Positions 42,317-54,119 of a DNA stretch of 64,000 nucleotides are shown here, in pieces. How positions within the stretch are numbered: the stretch's first letter is position 1; each line of letters begins with the position of its first letter. The notes under the pieces were generated by a model, which worked only from the letters and a program-made list of their open reading frames with translations, was not told where the DNA came from and ran no database searches. This DNA comes from Acorus gramineus (taxonomy: Eukaryota > Streptophyta > Magnoliopsida > Acorales > Acoraceae): contig JAUJYN010000018.1 in the NCBI GenBank assembly GCA_030737835.1, positions 1,426,001 through 1,490,000 on the forward strand, read 5' to 3'. The translations under genes were made by a program, and so were the position numbers.

Positions 42317-43778
42317 TGTTATATTCGTGTCACTTTTAACCTGCTGGTAACCGTTGGAGCGTTCTGGCAGTTTTTTGATTTTTTTTCGGTTTTCGATCGG
42401 AACCGCTAATTTTTGGACTGTTAGCTATCGTCCTGAGTTAGAGGACTCCGATTAGAAATCTAACTGCATATTTGGTGTCCTGGTGCCATTTTAGGCCTCT
42501 CACGAAAATTTCATCGAATTCCGGTAACGTTTCCGAAATTTCACAGTTTCGGGGCGTATCTGGGTTTTTAAGTCGCTCGCTATATATAGGTGGGATCTAA
42601 TTTTGAAATCACTATTCATCATCCCTAGCAAATTGATTTCTCTCTCCCCTCTCTCTTTTTCTTCCATTTGAGGCCCTTAGACCCCTCAAAGCTTAAAACC
42701 TAAAGCATAGGAAGTGTAGATCGGGTCCCGATCTACACCCCGGTGCTTTCAAATTCGAATTCCGGCGAGATTAGCCCCTCCGTCCCCCCTCTCTTCTCCT
42801 CTGTTTTGGACCATTTCGGAGGTGGGAGTAGATCCGGGCGTTGGAAGCCTTTTGGGAGAGGTTTCGGTGCGCGGAGAGCAACCGGATTTCCCTTCCTCCC
42901 CTTGGTAAGCCTCTTTTCCTCTCTTACATAGATGTATGCTAGGGGGGTGGATTTGAGGTTGGGAGGTGGTCGGTGGCGGTGGGTGGCCGTCGGAGGGCTG
43001 TGGGAGGTGGTCGGAGGCCTTGGGGTGGTCGGAGGTGGGTGGTAGTGGAGCTCGGGCTGGCAGGCTTGCAGTCGGGCGCGCAGTCGCGCGCGGGTGCGCG
43101 GGCGCGCGCAGAGTGGTCGCGCGGGTGCGCGCGGGTGCTGGCGCGAGCGACCCACCGGATTGTGGTTGGATGATTATCAGTCCCAATAGCCTATGTCACC
43201 CATTGATGGGTGAGGGTGAGGGTGTGGTGGTTCGGCGATGTACGAACCACTGGATTATGTTGTTATGACTTAGAGGATGGATAAATAATTGAATTGTGGT
43301 CAATATTGTCTGTGATGCATGGGTTGTGATGTTCACTGAGCGTGTGGCTCACCCCTCGCATATGTTTTCCCCAGTTGCCACTGAGCCTGAGCTGGAGCCG
43401 GAGCAGCAGTTGGAGCTTTTCGAGGGATTCCTTCAGTAGCGGAGCAGCGCCACGTTCCGTGAGTACCAGAGGTTATCAGCATCCCTTCTTGACTGTATGT
43501 ATTTTATTTCCGTGCTTGGCACGCGTTTGTATATATTCAGTTGTATTTGTGTATATTAACTCTCACAGGACAGATGATTGAGTATCGAGTCTGTAGTATG
43601 TTTATTTACAGATTCAGTCTTTTGCTTCCGCATTTGGTGTATATATCATGTCAGCCCTTTTGTTGTCTGTGTGTCATTCTGGTTGTTTGTGTATGATATA
43701 TTATTGACCTCCTGTGTAGATTCTGATATTTTATATACACTTGCCGCGTCCCGGGGACGGCCGCCCTGGGGAGTGACA
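42317..43778 (+). mobile_element. Solo type B LTR with internal deletion (1462 bp)
   Basis: Starts TGTTATATTCGTGTCAC and ends GAGTGACA. TAACA occurs on both sides (42311-42315 and 43779-43783), with one extra G before the LTR; the uninterrupted site is readable at about 53210. It is half the usual length because sequence from the CpG-rich block (about 43147) to the last hairpin unit (about 43150) is missing, which removes the micro-exon and module. The remaining hairpin unit pairs GTGGTTCG with CGAACCAC. Confidence 0.9.
42581..42611 (+). promoter_or_regulatory. Predicted core promoter of the solo B LTR
   Basis: TATATATA at 42581-42588 and the initiator-like CACTATTCATCATC with its A at 42611, 30 bases apart. 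It is the best TATA box in the window. No TTGAC array lies upstream. Confidence 0.65.
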
Positions 43779-43783
43779 TAACA

Positions 43784-45329
43784 TTGTCACGCGGCAGCGC
43801 GACCAACCTCACTCTCACCCTCACTCCCGGAGGAAGACTCTTGGGACTTTTGGGGAGAGACCATACCGTTGGTCGAGGAGACCCGGGATTACTGGTCTAC
43901 ACAACACTACTGGATCATCTACATCGAGATAATTGACCCACGATGTCTTTAAACATCGATACGAGACCGGACCCAACAACTATGGGAACGGACGAACAAC
44001 GAATGGGTCACGCGGCGATGTGTCTTCACCTCATCCTCACCCTCACCCCTTAGAGGTGACATAGGACTTTTGGAAGAGACTTAGACTGCTCTACACCCTT
44101 GGTCCACCGGTAGCCCTTTCCCCACGTAGCCTCTACCTGGTATACTCCCACGATCAGTATGCTTCCGAATGCATCGGTGGTACCTATGGAAGGGAGCTCT
44201 CTGTCAGGACAGCTTTAAAGCCAGGGAGTTCCTACATCGGATCCAACGAAGGGGAGAACGATTCCACGCTCGCAATATCATTCGTTAACCCTCTCCCGGG
44301 TAGCCTCTACCTGGTATACTCCCACGATCAGTACGCTCCCAAATGCATCGGTGGTACCTACGGATGGGGGCCCTCTGTTAGGACAACTACAACCTGGGCC
44401 TCTTCAACATGGACGACATTGGAAGTAGACATTCCATGTTCACAAAGCGAACCCAATGGAAAAACAACTACTCTCGATAATCACTTATCGATATATCGAA
44501 TACTACTATACTCTCATACCGTTGCATTGCTCAGACACAAAGGGGTTGCCTCTGCTCTCACATAGAAATAATCCCATAAGCTAATGAATTCTCCTGAATT
44601 CCAAAAGAGTGCATCGCTCGGATGCACGGGGCGATTGCATCGCTAGCGCTCTAACTAATAAGGTATAACCCGACAGCGGGTCATACCCACGCCTATTTCA
44701 GATAGGCCTAATTAGTTTTAACATGCGCATATATTTTAGAGGAGAATTTAATCTTAGTTGTGTGCATGAACCATATGCACGATCACATATCAATTAATCA
44801 TAGGGATACTCCCTAATCATAGATTTACATCATAAATAAATCATACAACATGCATACATGGTCATTAATCACATAAACATACAAAATATACTCTAATATC
44901 CGTTGGATATCGCCAACTTAAAAGAAAGGGTCAAGCGCGATCTCGCGCACTAACAGGTGCATGCCAATATTCCAAACGAACCTGAGTCGAGTAGGAAATC
45001 ACCTCTACTTACTCAGTTCGTTCAGAGGGAGAGGGCGAGAGAGATCATCATCTCATGAAGCTGGTCATAGCTTTGCCCCATTAGCATGGGCGCAACAGCT
45101 ACACCACGCCCTCGAGTCTTATCGCAAGGGAATATTAGGCAGGTGCCCGTTATTAACCCAGACTTAATCATACTGTATATTCCCATTAATATGGTGGGAG
45201 TAGTATTACAATACCACCTAAGACATGCCATATTCTATACATCCATACACATTTAAAATATACATGCCCATACTAGAGGGGCTCATGCAACACAATCATT
45301 CATACATGAATACAATACATGTATATAAG
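43784..45329 (-). repeat. 3' LTR of C2, segment 2
   Basis: Middle of the type C LTR: repeated GGTACCTACGGATGGG-type modules (about 44100-44220 and 44280-44400), then an AT-rich part with the CGACAGCGGGTCATACC motif. It matches 53215-54076 and 60178-60860 closely. Confidence 0.85.
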
Positions 45330-45839
45330 TGTCACGCCCCAGGGCGGCCGTCCCCGTGACACGGCAAGTGTATATATAATATCAGAATCTACACAGGAGG
45401 TCAATAATATACCATAAACAAGCAACTGGAATGACACACAGACAACAAAGAGGCTGACATGATATATACACCAAATGCGGAAGCGAAAGACTGAATCTGT
45501 AAATAAAACATACTACAGACTCGATACACAATCATCTGTCCTGTGAGAGCCAATATACACAATATACAACTGAATATATACAAACGCGTGCTCAAGCACG
45601 GAAATAAAATACATACAGCCAAAAAGGGATGCTGATAGCCTCTAACACTTGCGGGACGTAGCGCTGCTCCGCTACTGAAGGAATCCCTCGTAAGGCTCCT
45701 CCTGCTGATCCGACTCAGTGGCAACTGGAGAAAACATATGTGAGGGGTGAGCCACACGCTCAGTGAACAGCACAACCCATGCATCACAGCTATATTAACC
45801 ACAATTAAACAACAACCAGCCTCAAAGTGGCATAACATC

Positions 45840-46025
45840 ATAAATCCAGTGGTTCGTACATCGCCGAACCACCACACCCTCACCCTCACCCCTCAATAGG
45901 TGACATAGGATATTGGGACATACTAATCTAATAATCATCCTTAGACCACAATTCCACAACCAGTGGGTCACCCCATTGCTGACCCACCACACCCTCACCC
46001 TCACCCCTCTATGGGTGACATAGGA
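45840..46025 (-). repeat. G-rich hairpin units with covarying stems
   Basis: Two units on the minus strand. One pairs GTGGTTCG with CGAACCAC, the other GTGGGTCA with TGACCCAC. Both keep the pairing although the bases differ from the common GTGGGTCG / CGACCCAC form. Confidence 0.85.
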
Positions 46026-48217
46026 TATTGGGACTGACTAGGCTGTTGGTCACCCTTGGTCCACCGATAGTCTCTCCTCCACTCCGTAGGCCGCTTGGCC
46101 TTCCCCCACACTTCAGCACAGTCCGTCACAAATATCGGGAGGCGCCTACTGATGGGAGCCCTCGGAAGGGACGGCCTTTCTAACGCTGGGGCAGTCTCTA
46201 CACGGATCCAACGAAGGGAAACAGAACAGCCTATCCATACGCATATGATCCACTCGGATCCGCCGATCACACATCTCTACAACTCTAATGCCTTGAATTC
46301 TTCAGAATTCTAACAGGGTGCATAACCAGGATGCGGGGAAACATGCGTTATAATAATAAATAGGTTGGAATATTAACGGGGAAAGAATCCTTGGGAGGGC
46401 AACGTGAGGTCCTGATATAGGACATCCCGACAACCAAACAAGGAACACGGAGTACCCTAGCCCGGGTCTCACCGCTGTCCTCGTGAGGCCCCTCCCCTAT
46501 AATATTCACTAAGACAGGCTAATAATCACATGCTCGCATTTTATTTAAATAAATTAAACTAAATGGGAACATGCATCGGTCGGGGCTTTCCTAGCATGGA
46601 AACATGATAACAGGGTGCATGGTTCTTATACGGGTCCTAAGGGTATAAGTCCCTAGCATACAATTCTAGGGTGGCATGCATACTACAGATTATCATGCTT
46701 ACATAGTTTTCATATTAAACAGGTTAATATTTACTATGGTGCCCCAGGGGAGGACAGTACACGCCCAAGTGCATGTAACGCCTCCCTACTGGGTTGGATC
46801 GTCCCACTCACCGGTATCTGGGTCGTCGCGCGACCGTCCGTCAAGATCTCTAAGACATGTATTTAATATGGTGAGTATAATCCACAAATACCACAAAATA
46901 CACAAAAACACTCCAAAAGTACCCAACACTCAGGCAAACGTACATACGGCCCGTACGCATGTTAGCCCGAGCACCTCGACTCACTCCCGCACTCCTGGCA
47001 ATCACCCGCACGGCCACCCGCCCCCGGATGCACCGTCGCGCCCCAACCCGCGCACCCAAGCGCCCTGCCGAGCCCCTGCCCGCATGCCTGGACACGCCGC
47101 CGAGCTCCCCGGGTGCACCGCGTGCCCACTGCGCCCCATCGCAGCAGCCCGCACGCACACAGCACACCCCGCGCTGGCCCGCGCGCCCAGCGCCTCGCCC
47201 CGCGTGCACCCCGCGCGCACCTCCACTGCCCTCGCCTCGCTCAGCGCGCACTCCGCGTGCACCGCCGGCTCGCACCATCCGCTCGACCAGCCCCGCACCG
47301 ATGCACCCGCGCGCACTGTGCCTGCTCGGATCTCAGCACCCAGCACCTTCGCCCAGCACACCCAGCGCCCAGCATCCGCTACCCAGCGCCCAGCATCCGC
47401 TACCCAGCGCCCAGCACCCGGGACCCTCACCCAGCGCCCATGCGCACGCTCGGCAACGCGCGCCCAGCGCACCTGGCAGCACGCGCCCAGCGCGCCTGCT
47501 AGCCTACCCGCGCTGATTGCCCGCGCTGCCTGCCTGCGCGCATCGCCGAGTGGCCCGAGTACCGCTCGCCTGCTGCCCGAGCACTGCCCGCCTGCCTGCC
47601 TCCTACATGCCAGCGCTGCCAGCCTACCCAGCGCGCCCAGCACGCCCCCTGCACCACCCGAGCGCACGCCCGCGCGCACGCGCTCGCGCGCCCGGCCACT
47701 GCGCGCCTGCGCGCTGCCTACTGCGCCTGCCTGCTGCCATCCTGCCCGGGACAGACCACCACCCTGTCCGAGCACCTCTACCACCCACTACCGGCCACCA
47801 ATGGCCTCCGACCGCCTCCCAACCACCACCAACAGCCACCCACAGCCGCCGACCACCACCCAACCTCAAAACCACCCTCCTAATAAGCATCTAAGCCAAA
47901 AAAAAGAAGGAAAAAGAGCTTACCAAGGGAAAGAGGGGAAGTTCGGTTGCTCTCCGCGCACCGAAACGCCTCTCCAAGGGTCTCTACCACCAAGACCTCT
48001 TCCCACCTCCGAAATGGCTCAGATCTGAGGAGAAGAGAGGGCGGGAGGAAGGGCAAGACACGCCGGAATTGGGATTTGAAACCACCGGGGTGTAGATCGG
48101 GACCGGATCTACCCTTTCTATGTTTTGGGTTTTAAGGTTTGGGCACCCTAGGTGGCTCAAAAGCTTGAAAAAGAGAGCGGGGGAGAGAGAAAATATGTTG
48201 GGGAAGACAATGAATAG

Positions 48218-48247
48218 TGCTAGGCAACTTTTTGCTTTCTTTAAATA
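48218..48247 (-). promoter_or_regulatory. Predicted core promoter of the solo B LTR at 45330
   Basis: TATTTAAA (48247-48240) and CACTATTCATTG with its A at 48218, 29 bases apart. The TTGAC cluster lies about 70-180 bases upstream. Confidence 0.6.
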
Positions 48248-48674
48248 AGTCAAACCTCATTTAGATTAGGCTAAGCTAGGTTAATTAGGGTTTAAGCTAG
48301 CTTAGGGAGGCTTAAGTGTGGTTTGACCCTAGTCAACCCAACCACACTAAAATCCAAAATCATTTGACCAAGTCAAGGGTCCACATTGACCAAGTCAAAG
48401 TCTCCCAATGACTTCTCGCTCGGTCAAAACCCGGATACGTCCCGGAACTGTGAAATTCTGAAACGTTACCGGAATTCGATGAAATTTTCGTGAGTGGCTT
48501 AGAATGGCACCAGAACACATAATATACAGTTAGATTTTCAATCGGAGTCCTCAATCTCAGGGCGATAGCTAACAGCCCGAAATTTTAGCGGTTCCGATCG
48601 AAAAACGAAAAAACCGAAAAACTGCCAGAATGTCCCAACGGTTACCAGAAGGTTAAAAGTGACACAAATATACA

Positions 48675-50224
48675 AGCCTAGCATGCAAGATATCTACATA
48701 TTATAGCTTAACATGCCCCATCGATGCGCGACGCGCGTCTATGCGCGTCGAGCGCATCCCGAGAGGGGGGGGGGATTGGATCGAACCACTCACCATACAA
48801 CCCGGGACCTCGCGCATCCCATCCGACGAGATCTGCAAGGTAGGGGCATCAAATTTGGTGAGTAACATCACAATTTACACTTAGAAATCATTAGAAATAC
48901 CAAAGACTTAGACATGCACGCATACGGGCTCGCACGCATGCGAGCACGCGCGTACGCACGCATGCCCGGGTGCCCCAGCACCTACCCAAACCCATGGGCA
49001 GCCCCGCGCATGCCCCAGCACGCGCGCGCACTGGCCCCCAGCCCCGCGCCCAGACGCACGCCCAGGTGCACTGCCCCGCGCGCGCGCACGCTTGCGCGCT
49101 CCAGCGCGCACTCGTGCGCACTCCCCGCGCGCACCCTCGCTCGCGCCAGCGCCCGCGCGCACCCGCGCGCTTGTGCGCATTCCCCCACGCACGTCTGCGC
49201 GCCCCCCTGCGCCTGCCCGCGCACCTGCGCGCGCACGTGCGCAGACAGTCCCCAGCGCACGCCCAGCCAATCTTAACCCCTTTTTAACCCTCCCCAACCC
49301 CTCACACACACTCTAACCCATCTACCTAGCATGCATGACCTCCCCAACCATCCCAATAGCCCTAAAAATAAAAAAGAAGGGGAAGAGGACTTACCAAAAG
49401 AGGGAAAGGGAAAGGGGGAGATGCGGGGCTCTCAACGCGCCCACGGCCACCTCAACCACCACCACCACCACCACCACCACCTCTTCAGCCTCTCACCAGC
49501 CCTTCTTGGCTGCAAATCAGGGGGGGGAAGTTCATGAAAAGGTGCTTGAGAGAGAGGAGATCAACAACAACAACAACTACTTGCACAAACACTCACCATC
49601 ACTTCCTCCTCCACCTTCTCCTTCTCTTTGAGGAAATAACACAAACACCTTGGGGGAGTGAAAAGAGAGAAGAGAGAGCCAAGAATGTTGACGTGGGAGT
49701 GGGAGGGAGAGAGAGAGAGAGAGAGATATTTTGGGCAAATAAATATCTAAAAGAGGGATAGAAATGACCAATTTATCCTTGACTAGAAATTCTGAGCATG
49801 CTTCACTATAACAGCCATAACTTCCTCAATCTAGCTCCGAATTGCACAATTCAAAGTCCGTTGGAAAGCCAAGAAGATTATCTACAACTTTCATGTTTAT
49901 GCCAAGATCAAATAATCTCTCCAGCTATTCCGAAATGTGAGCTAAACATTGAACAGGGCTGCTGCCAGAATTTTTCATCCCCGGGGTATACTTGGAAAAA
50001 TACCCATAACTTTTACTACATGAATCCAGTTGATCTAATTCCACTTTTGTATGAAAGCTAACTCAAAACTGAGCATCTCATAATAAAATCATATTTAAAC
50101 CTCTTCATCTTGGATTTTAACAAAATTAAATCCAAATACCAAATCGGAAAATACATAACTTCTAGGAGAAAAATTATGTAGCCTAATTTTCAATCAGAGC
50201 GCTCCAAATGACACAGGCATAACA
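48675..50224 (-). repeat. 3' LTR of C2, segment 3 (U3 side)
   Basis: Contains the 39-nt micro-exon (48832-48794) between TTGCAG and GGTGAGTGG, a CpG-rich block (about 48910-49260), a donor-like TTGGTAAGTCC near 49391, a CAC-repeat tract near 49460-49481, a GA-rich tract near 49707-49728 and U3. On the minus strand the LTR begins TGTTATGCCTGTGTC at 50224. Confidence 0.85.
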
Positions 50225-50240
50225 TTCTTCCCCCCTTAGG
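50225..50240 (-). other. Polypurine tract of C2
   Basis: CCTAAGGGGGGAAGAA on the minus strand, directly before the TGTTATG of the 3' LTR. Confidence 0.88.
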
Positions 50241-50299
50241 AAATTTAGTCCTCAAAATTTAAGGAAACCCAAAGGGAAGACCAAATATAGCAAGTATCT

Positions 50300-50840
50300 C
50301 GCATAGACCTTTTGCTCCCAAGTGGTCTTTGCACCGGACTGGCGCTACCAACACACTATAATCAAAGGAACGGTCTTAGCGTGGAGCCTCTTCTCATGTT
50401 GGTCCTTGACCTCGATCCACTGCTCCACGAACGACAAATCCAGCTCGAGAATGAGACAGTCGAACGGAGTGACATGAGCAGGATCTTGGACATAACGCCT
50501 CGGCCATGAGACAAGGACGACGTCGTGGGCATGAGCCAGCTGTGGGGGAAAGGCTACATGACAAGCCACCTCCCCAATCCACTCAATGACGAGAAACAGT
50601 CCCATTAAAGAGCCAACTCAGCTTGCCTTGAATGTCGAAACATAGGATGCCCTTAAACTTGGACACCTTCACGAAAACATGATCACCAAACCCAAAGGTA
50701 AGCTCCTGGCGACGATGACCTACGTAGCCCTTCTGTCGGTTCTGGGAGGTGCAGATGCACACACGAACCAACCTGGCCACCGCAAGGTCAAACAACTAAC
50801 TTATGGCCCCTCCAACTGGCGCTCCTCAACCGTCCCAACA
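50300..50840 (-). pseudogene. Integrase C-terminus and chromodomain-like tail of C2
   Basis: Two overlapping minus-strand frames carry it. The first (50795-50583) reads LTFGFGDHVFVKVSKFKGIL and GKLSWLFNG; the second (50605-50345) reads MGLFLVIEWIGEVACHVAFP, HDVVLVSWPRRYVQDPAH and then LDLSFVEQWIEVKDQHEKRL with VPLIIVCW. In the second frame the GPF/Y module and chromodomain-like tail are continuous, so this copy is better preserved here than C1. A one-base shift separates it from the preceding integrase part. It resembles the Tekay-type integrase end and is not functional alone. Confidence 0.75.
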
Positions 50841-50869
50841 CAAGGGAGGTATAAAACTGCGCCTGTAGA

Positions 50870-52080
50870 GTGCCTTGAAGACGAACAATCGCGAAGGTGA
50901 AAACCCACGTCAAGGCGTCCAGAGACTCAATCAGTCGGATAGGGAGGGAAGCGCGGACTTAGTCAGTCGGTTAATGATCACCTAGATGGCGTCGTGACCC
51001 GAACGTGACATTAGCGAGTCCGCAACAATCCCAGATAACCCACTCCCACGTCCACTGAGGAATCTCGATGGACTGACGCTTTCCACTCAATGATGATGAT
51101 TCTCGAACTTTGCCTGAGGGCATGCCAACCTGGGGAAACAAGGTCACCCACATCACCTTTTCATCACACCACAGCAATCTCAATGAAGACTACCCCAAAG
51201 TAGTCCACGAAAGCCCAATAAACTTTTTGAGATCCATGAAGGCATCCGGCGCATTCGTCAACCCCGACAGCAGTACTTAAAACTCGTAGTGCCTGAACAG
51301 TCACGAAAGGCCATCTACGGGATGTCTAACTCCTGGATCTCCGACTTGTGGTACCCTTGTGCGAAGATCGATCTAAGAGAAGACACTCGCTCCTAGAGCT
51401 GGTCAAACAGATCATCGATTCACGGCAAAGGTAATTGATCTTCAACCTCCACGGGGAGATCAAAACAACACCTTGAACAATTAAGTCCAAATTCTGCTCC
51501 TCGAGCATGGCTGGCGCTCATGATGACACTTACACGCTTGGTAAGCCGCTCAACCGCACTTAATCCACAAGACACGCAATAAGGGTCGTCGGACCTCGAC
51601 AATGCCTATGCGATGTCATCTATTTGATAAGGCGGTTGAGTCCCATCACGAACGCTAGCATCGCGTCTCCTTATTTATAACCCATGTGGGGCAAAACGCA
51701 ACAGTATCCACATCTGTGCTTGACATGCCGCCAGAGATAGGTCGCTCAACTATAACCATTGGAACTCCAGCATCTTGCACTCCATGGGCAGATTCATCAC
51801 GGGGAGTCCACGCTCTCGACATCATCTAGTAGCACTCTCCCGGTGTGGCCTCTACCTGGTAGCCTCCCAAGCCTACTATCTCTGCCATATGGGCGCACCA
51901 ACAAGCATAGTATCTGGGAGCACCTCACAGAGCTCTGGCCTCAACCGAGCAGCTACAACGCACAATGATATATCGAAGCGACTCCAGATGCCACTATGGA
52001 ACCCAGTCCACAAGCAATCGCCCACCAAGCTGCAATAGGATGCACCCAATCCCGATCGTATGCATCACCACTCACTACAG
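50870..52080 (-). pseudogene. Gag, RT and integrase core remnants of C2
   Basis: Minus-strand islands in order from the PBS side: a Gag-like stretch (about 51660-51760), an RT-like stretch (about 51200-51440) with a stop right after FDQL, and an integrase entry (about 51040-51130) recalling IEIPQW plus a RLTKSA-like trace near 50960. Compared with C1 and A1, the block with TLEDML is deleted between about 50870 and 50880, where the flanking segments are joined directly. There is no protease, no FIDD motif and no RNase H. Confidence 0.65.
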
Positions 52081-52139
52081 CACCTTCCAAGTGAGAGGAA
52101 AAATCCATCATCAATTTGATGCTTCAAAGGTATTCCTTG

Positions 52140-52270
52140 ACTGGGAAAAGAAACCTTGGGAGGGCACCATGAGGTCCCGATATAGGATATCCCGACAACC
52201 AAACAAGGAACACGGAGTACCCTAGCCCGGGTCTCAACGCTGACCCTGCAAGGCCCCTTAATCCTGAGTA
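52140..52270 (-). repeat. LTR module embedded in the C2 internal region
   Basis: The same GTACTCCGTG module as in the LTRs, here between the stub Gag start and the Gag/RT remnants, at the equivalent position to C1 and A1. Confidence 0.75.
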
Positions 52271-52686
52271 GGAAGGCTAGAAGAAGACATCACCCCTTAA
52301 TGAGCAATACGCCACATCCTCAACACTTGAAACTGGCGTCGCACGCGAACTCAATGGTTACCAGCAATACCGATGCACGGGAAAGAGCTCCATTATCGAG
52401 ACGCAATCCATACCTTAGAAATTGCGACCAATTCATCACTATCACACTACTAGGCTAGAATCTCCTACCCAAGCCTTAATCCCACAACAAGAGATCCAAC
52501 AACTGACCCTGTTCAGCCGACCCAGTCGACAACTTAAGGGTGGGTCCACGGGGGTCACGTCCACGTCAACGGATGCAAGGAGGCATGTCAGCAACCTAAG
52601 ATAACTTCTAAAACAAGAGTACTCAGATGACAATCCTATGACTCATCATCTATACGACTAGACTTAGGCTCTGACAGGACCAGGCT

Positions 52687-52699
52687 CTGATACCAACTT
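52687..52699 (-). other. Primer-binding site of C2
   Basis: The TGGTATCAGAGCC motif on the minus strand next to the LTR terminus at 52701. A stub ATG in a Gag-like context lies at 52586 and stops within a few codons. Confidence 0.88.
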
Positions 52700-52700
52700 T

Positions 52701-54076
52701 TGTCATGCCCCAGGGCGGTCGTCCCTGAGACGTGGCAATAATAAAATATCAGCTATCAATACCTGAGGTCAATAAAGACTCCAACAACAACACACAAGGT
52801 GGCAAAGCAAGGATAATGATAACTGACTGAAAAGCGAAAGCATAATACATAAACAATGTCTGTAACCAAAAACATTATTACAGACTCGAATACACAATCA
52901 TTGTCCTGTGAGAGCCAAGTCTAGACCAAAGAAAATACAACCTGTGCCACATGCATGATTTACAATACATACAATGACTCTAGGACTGCTGATAGCCTCA
53001 CACTCGCCATCCGCCAGAAGAACGCTCCACGCCCATAAGACCACACCACAGGAAAGCTCCAGCTCCACGCCCAACACTGCCCCTAAAAAGAAACAGTCTG
53101 CGAGGGGTGAGCTACAAGCTCAGTGAGTGGCTGGAAACCAATCACCATACAACAATTCAATACATAATCTCTTTCCTCTCAAGGAAAACATGGGTGGAAA
53201 CCCATGGATAACAAGGTCACGCGGCGACGCGACCAACCTCACCCTCGCCCTCACTCCCGGAGGGAGACTCTTGGGACTTTTGGGGAGAGACCATACCGTT
53301 GGTCGAGGAGACCTGGGATTACTGGTCTACACAACACTACTGGATCATCTACATCAAGATAATTGACCCACGATGTCTTTAAACATCGATACGAGACCGG
53401 ACCCAACAACTATGGGAACAGACGAACAATGAATGGGTCACGCGGCGATGAGTCTTCACCTCATCCTCACCCTCACCCCTTAGAGGTGACATAGGACTTT
53501 TGGAAGAGACTTAGACTGCTCTACACCCTTGGTCCACCGGTAGCCCTTTCCCCACGCAGCCTCTACCTGGTATACTCCCACGATCAGTACGCTTCCGAAT
53601 GCATCGGTGGTACCTACGGATGGGAGCCCTCTGTCAGGACAGCTTTAACGCCGGGGAGTTCCTACATCGGATCCAACGAAGGGGAGAACGATTCCACGCT
53701 CGCAATATCATTCGTTAACCCTCTCCTGGGTAGCCTCTACCTGGTATACTCCCACGATCAGTACGCCCCTGAATGCATCGGTGGTACCTACGGATGGGAG
53801 TCCTCTGTCAGGACAGCTACAACCCGGGCCCCTTCAACACGGACGACATTGGGAGTAGATATTCCATGTTCGCAAAGCGAACCCAATGGAAAAACAACTA
53901 CTCTCGATAATCACTTATCGATATATCGAATACTACTGTACTCCCACACCGTTGCGTCGCTCAGACACAAAGGGGTTGCCTCTGCTCTCACATAGAAATA
54001 ATCCCATAAGCTAATGAATTCTCCTGAGTTCCAAAAGAGTGCATCGCTTGGATGCACGGGGCGATTACATCGCTAG
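52701..54076 (-). repeat. 5' LTR of C2, segment 1
   Basis: Starts at the LTR terminus (TGTCATGCCCC, one CpG decayed) with the type C pattern and matches 41802-42316 joined to 43784-44645. It is interrupted at 54076 by copy B-3 and resumes at 60178. Confidence 0.88.
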
Positions 54077-54119
54077 TGTCACGACCCCAGGGCGGCCCTC
54101 CCCGGGACGCGGCAAGTGT

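Larger units (their letters stand above)
45330..48674 (-). mobile_element. Solo type B LTR (3345 bp) in the C2 3' LTR
   Basis: Minus-strand LTR from TGTATATTTGTGTCAC (48674) to GTGACA (45330). The uninterrupted site is readable at about 60855. A clean 5-bp duplication is not visible, because the U3 end appears to have lost a few bases. Parts: TTGAC array (about 48313-48428), core promoter (48247-48218), GGTAAGCTC donor-like site near 47920, CpG-rich block about 46960-47750, mutated acceptor TTAGAG and 36-nt micro-exon 46847-46812, module about 46390-46490, two hairpin units (45840-46025) and a TTCTCCAG acceptor-like site near 45727. The 450-codon frame across 46676-48028 is spurious. Confidence 0.88.

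Noticed and set aside
46676..48028. 450-codon plus-strand open frame rich in Pro, Ala, Arg and Ser
   Set aside because: It crosses the CpG-rich block of a minus-strand LTR, with low-complexity text and a start in LTR sequence. Equivalent long frames appear on either strand in every LTR at the same place (for example 3332-4114, 9198-9908, 22321-23019, 28984-29754, 38416-39132), as expected from sequence poor in A/T-rich stop codons.
49460..49481. CAC trinucleotide run as a coding His/Thr tract
   Set aside because: It lies in the leader of a minus-strand type C LTR with no supporting reading frame, so I treat it as a microsatellite.
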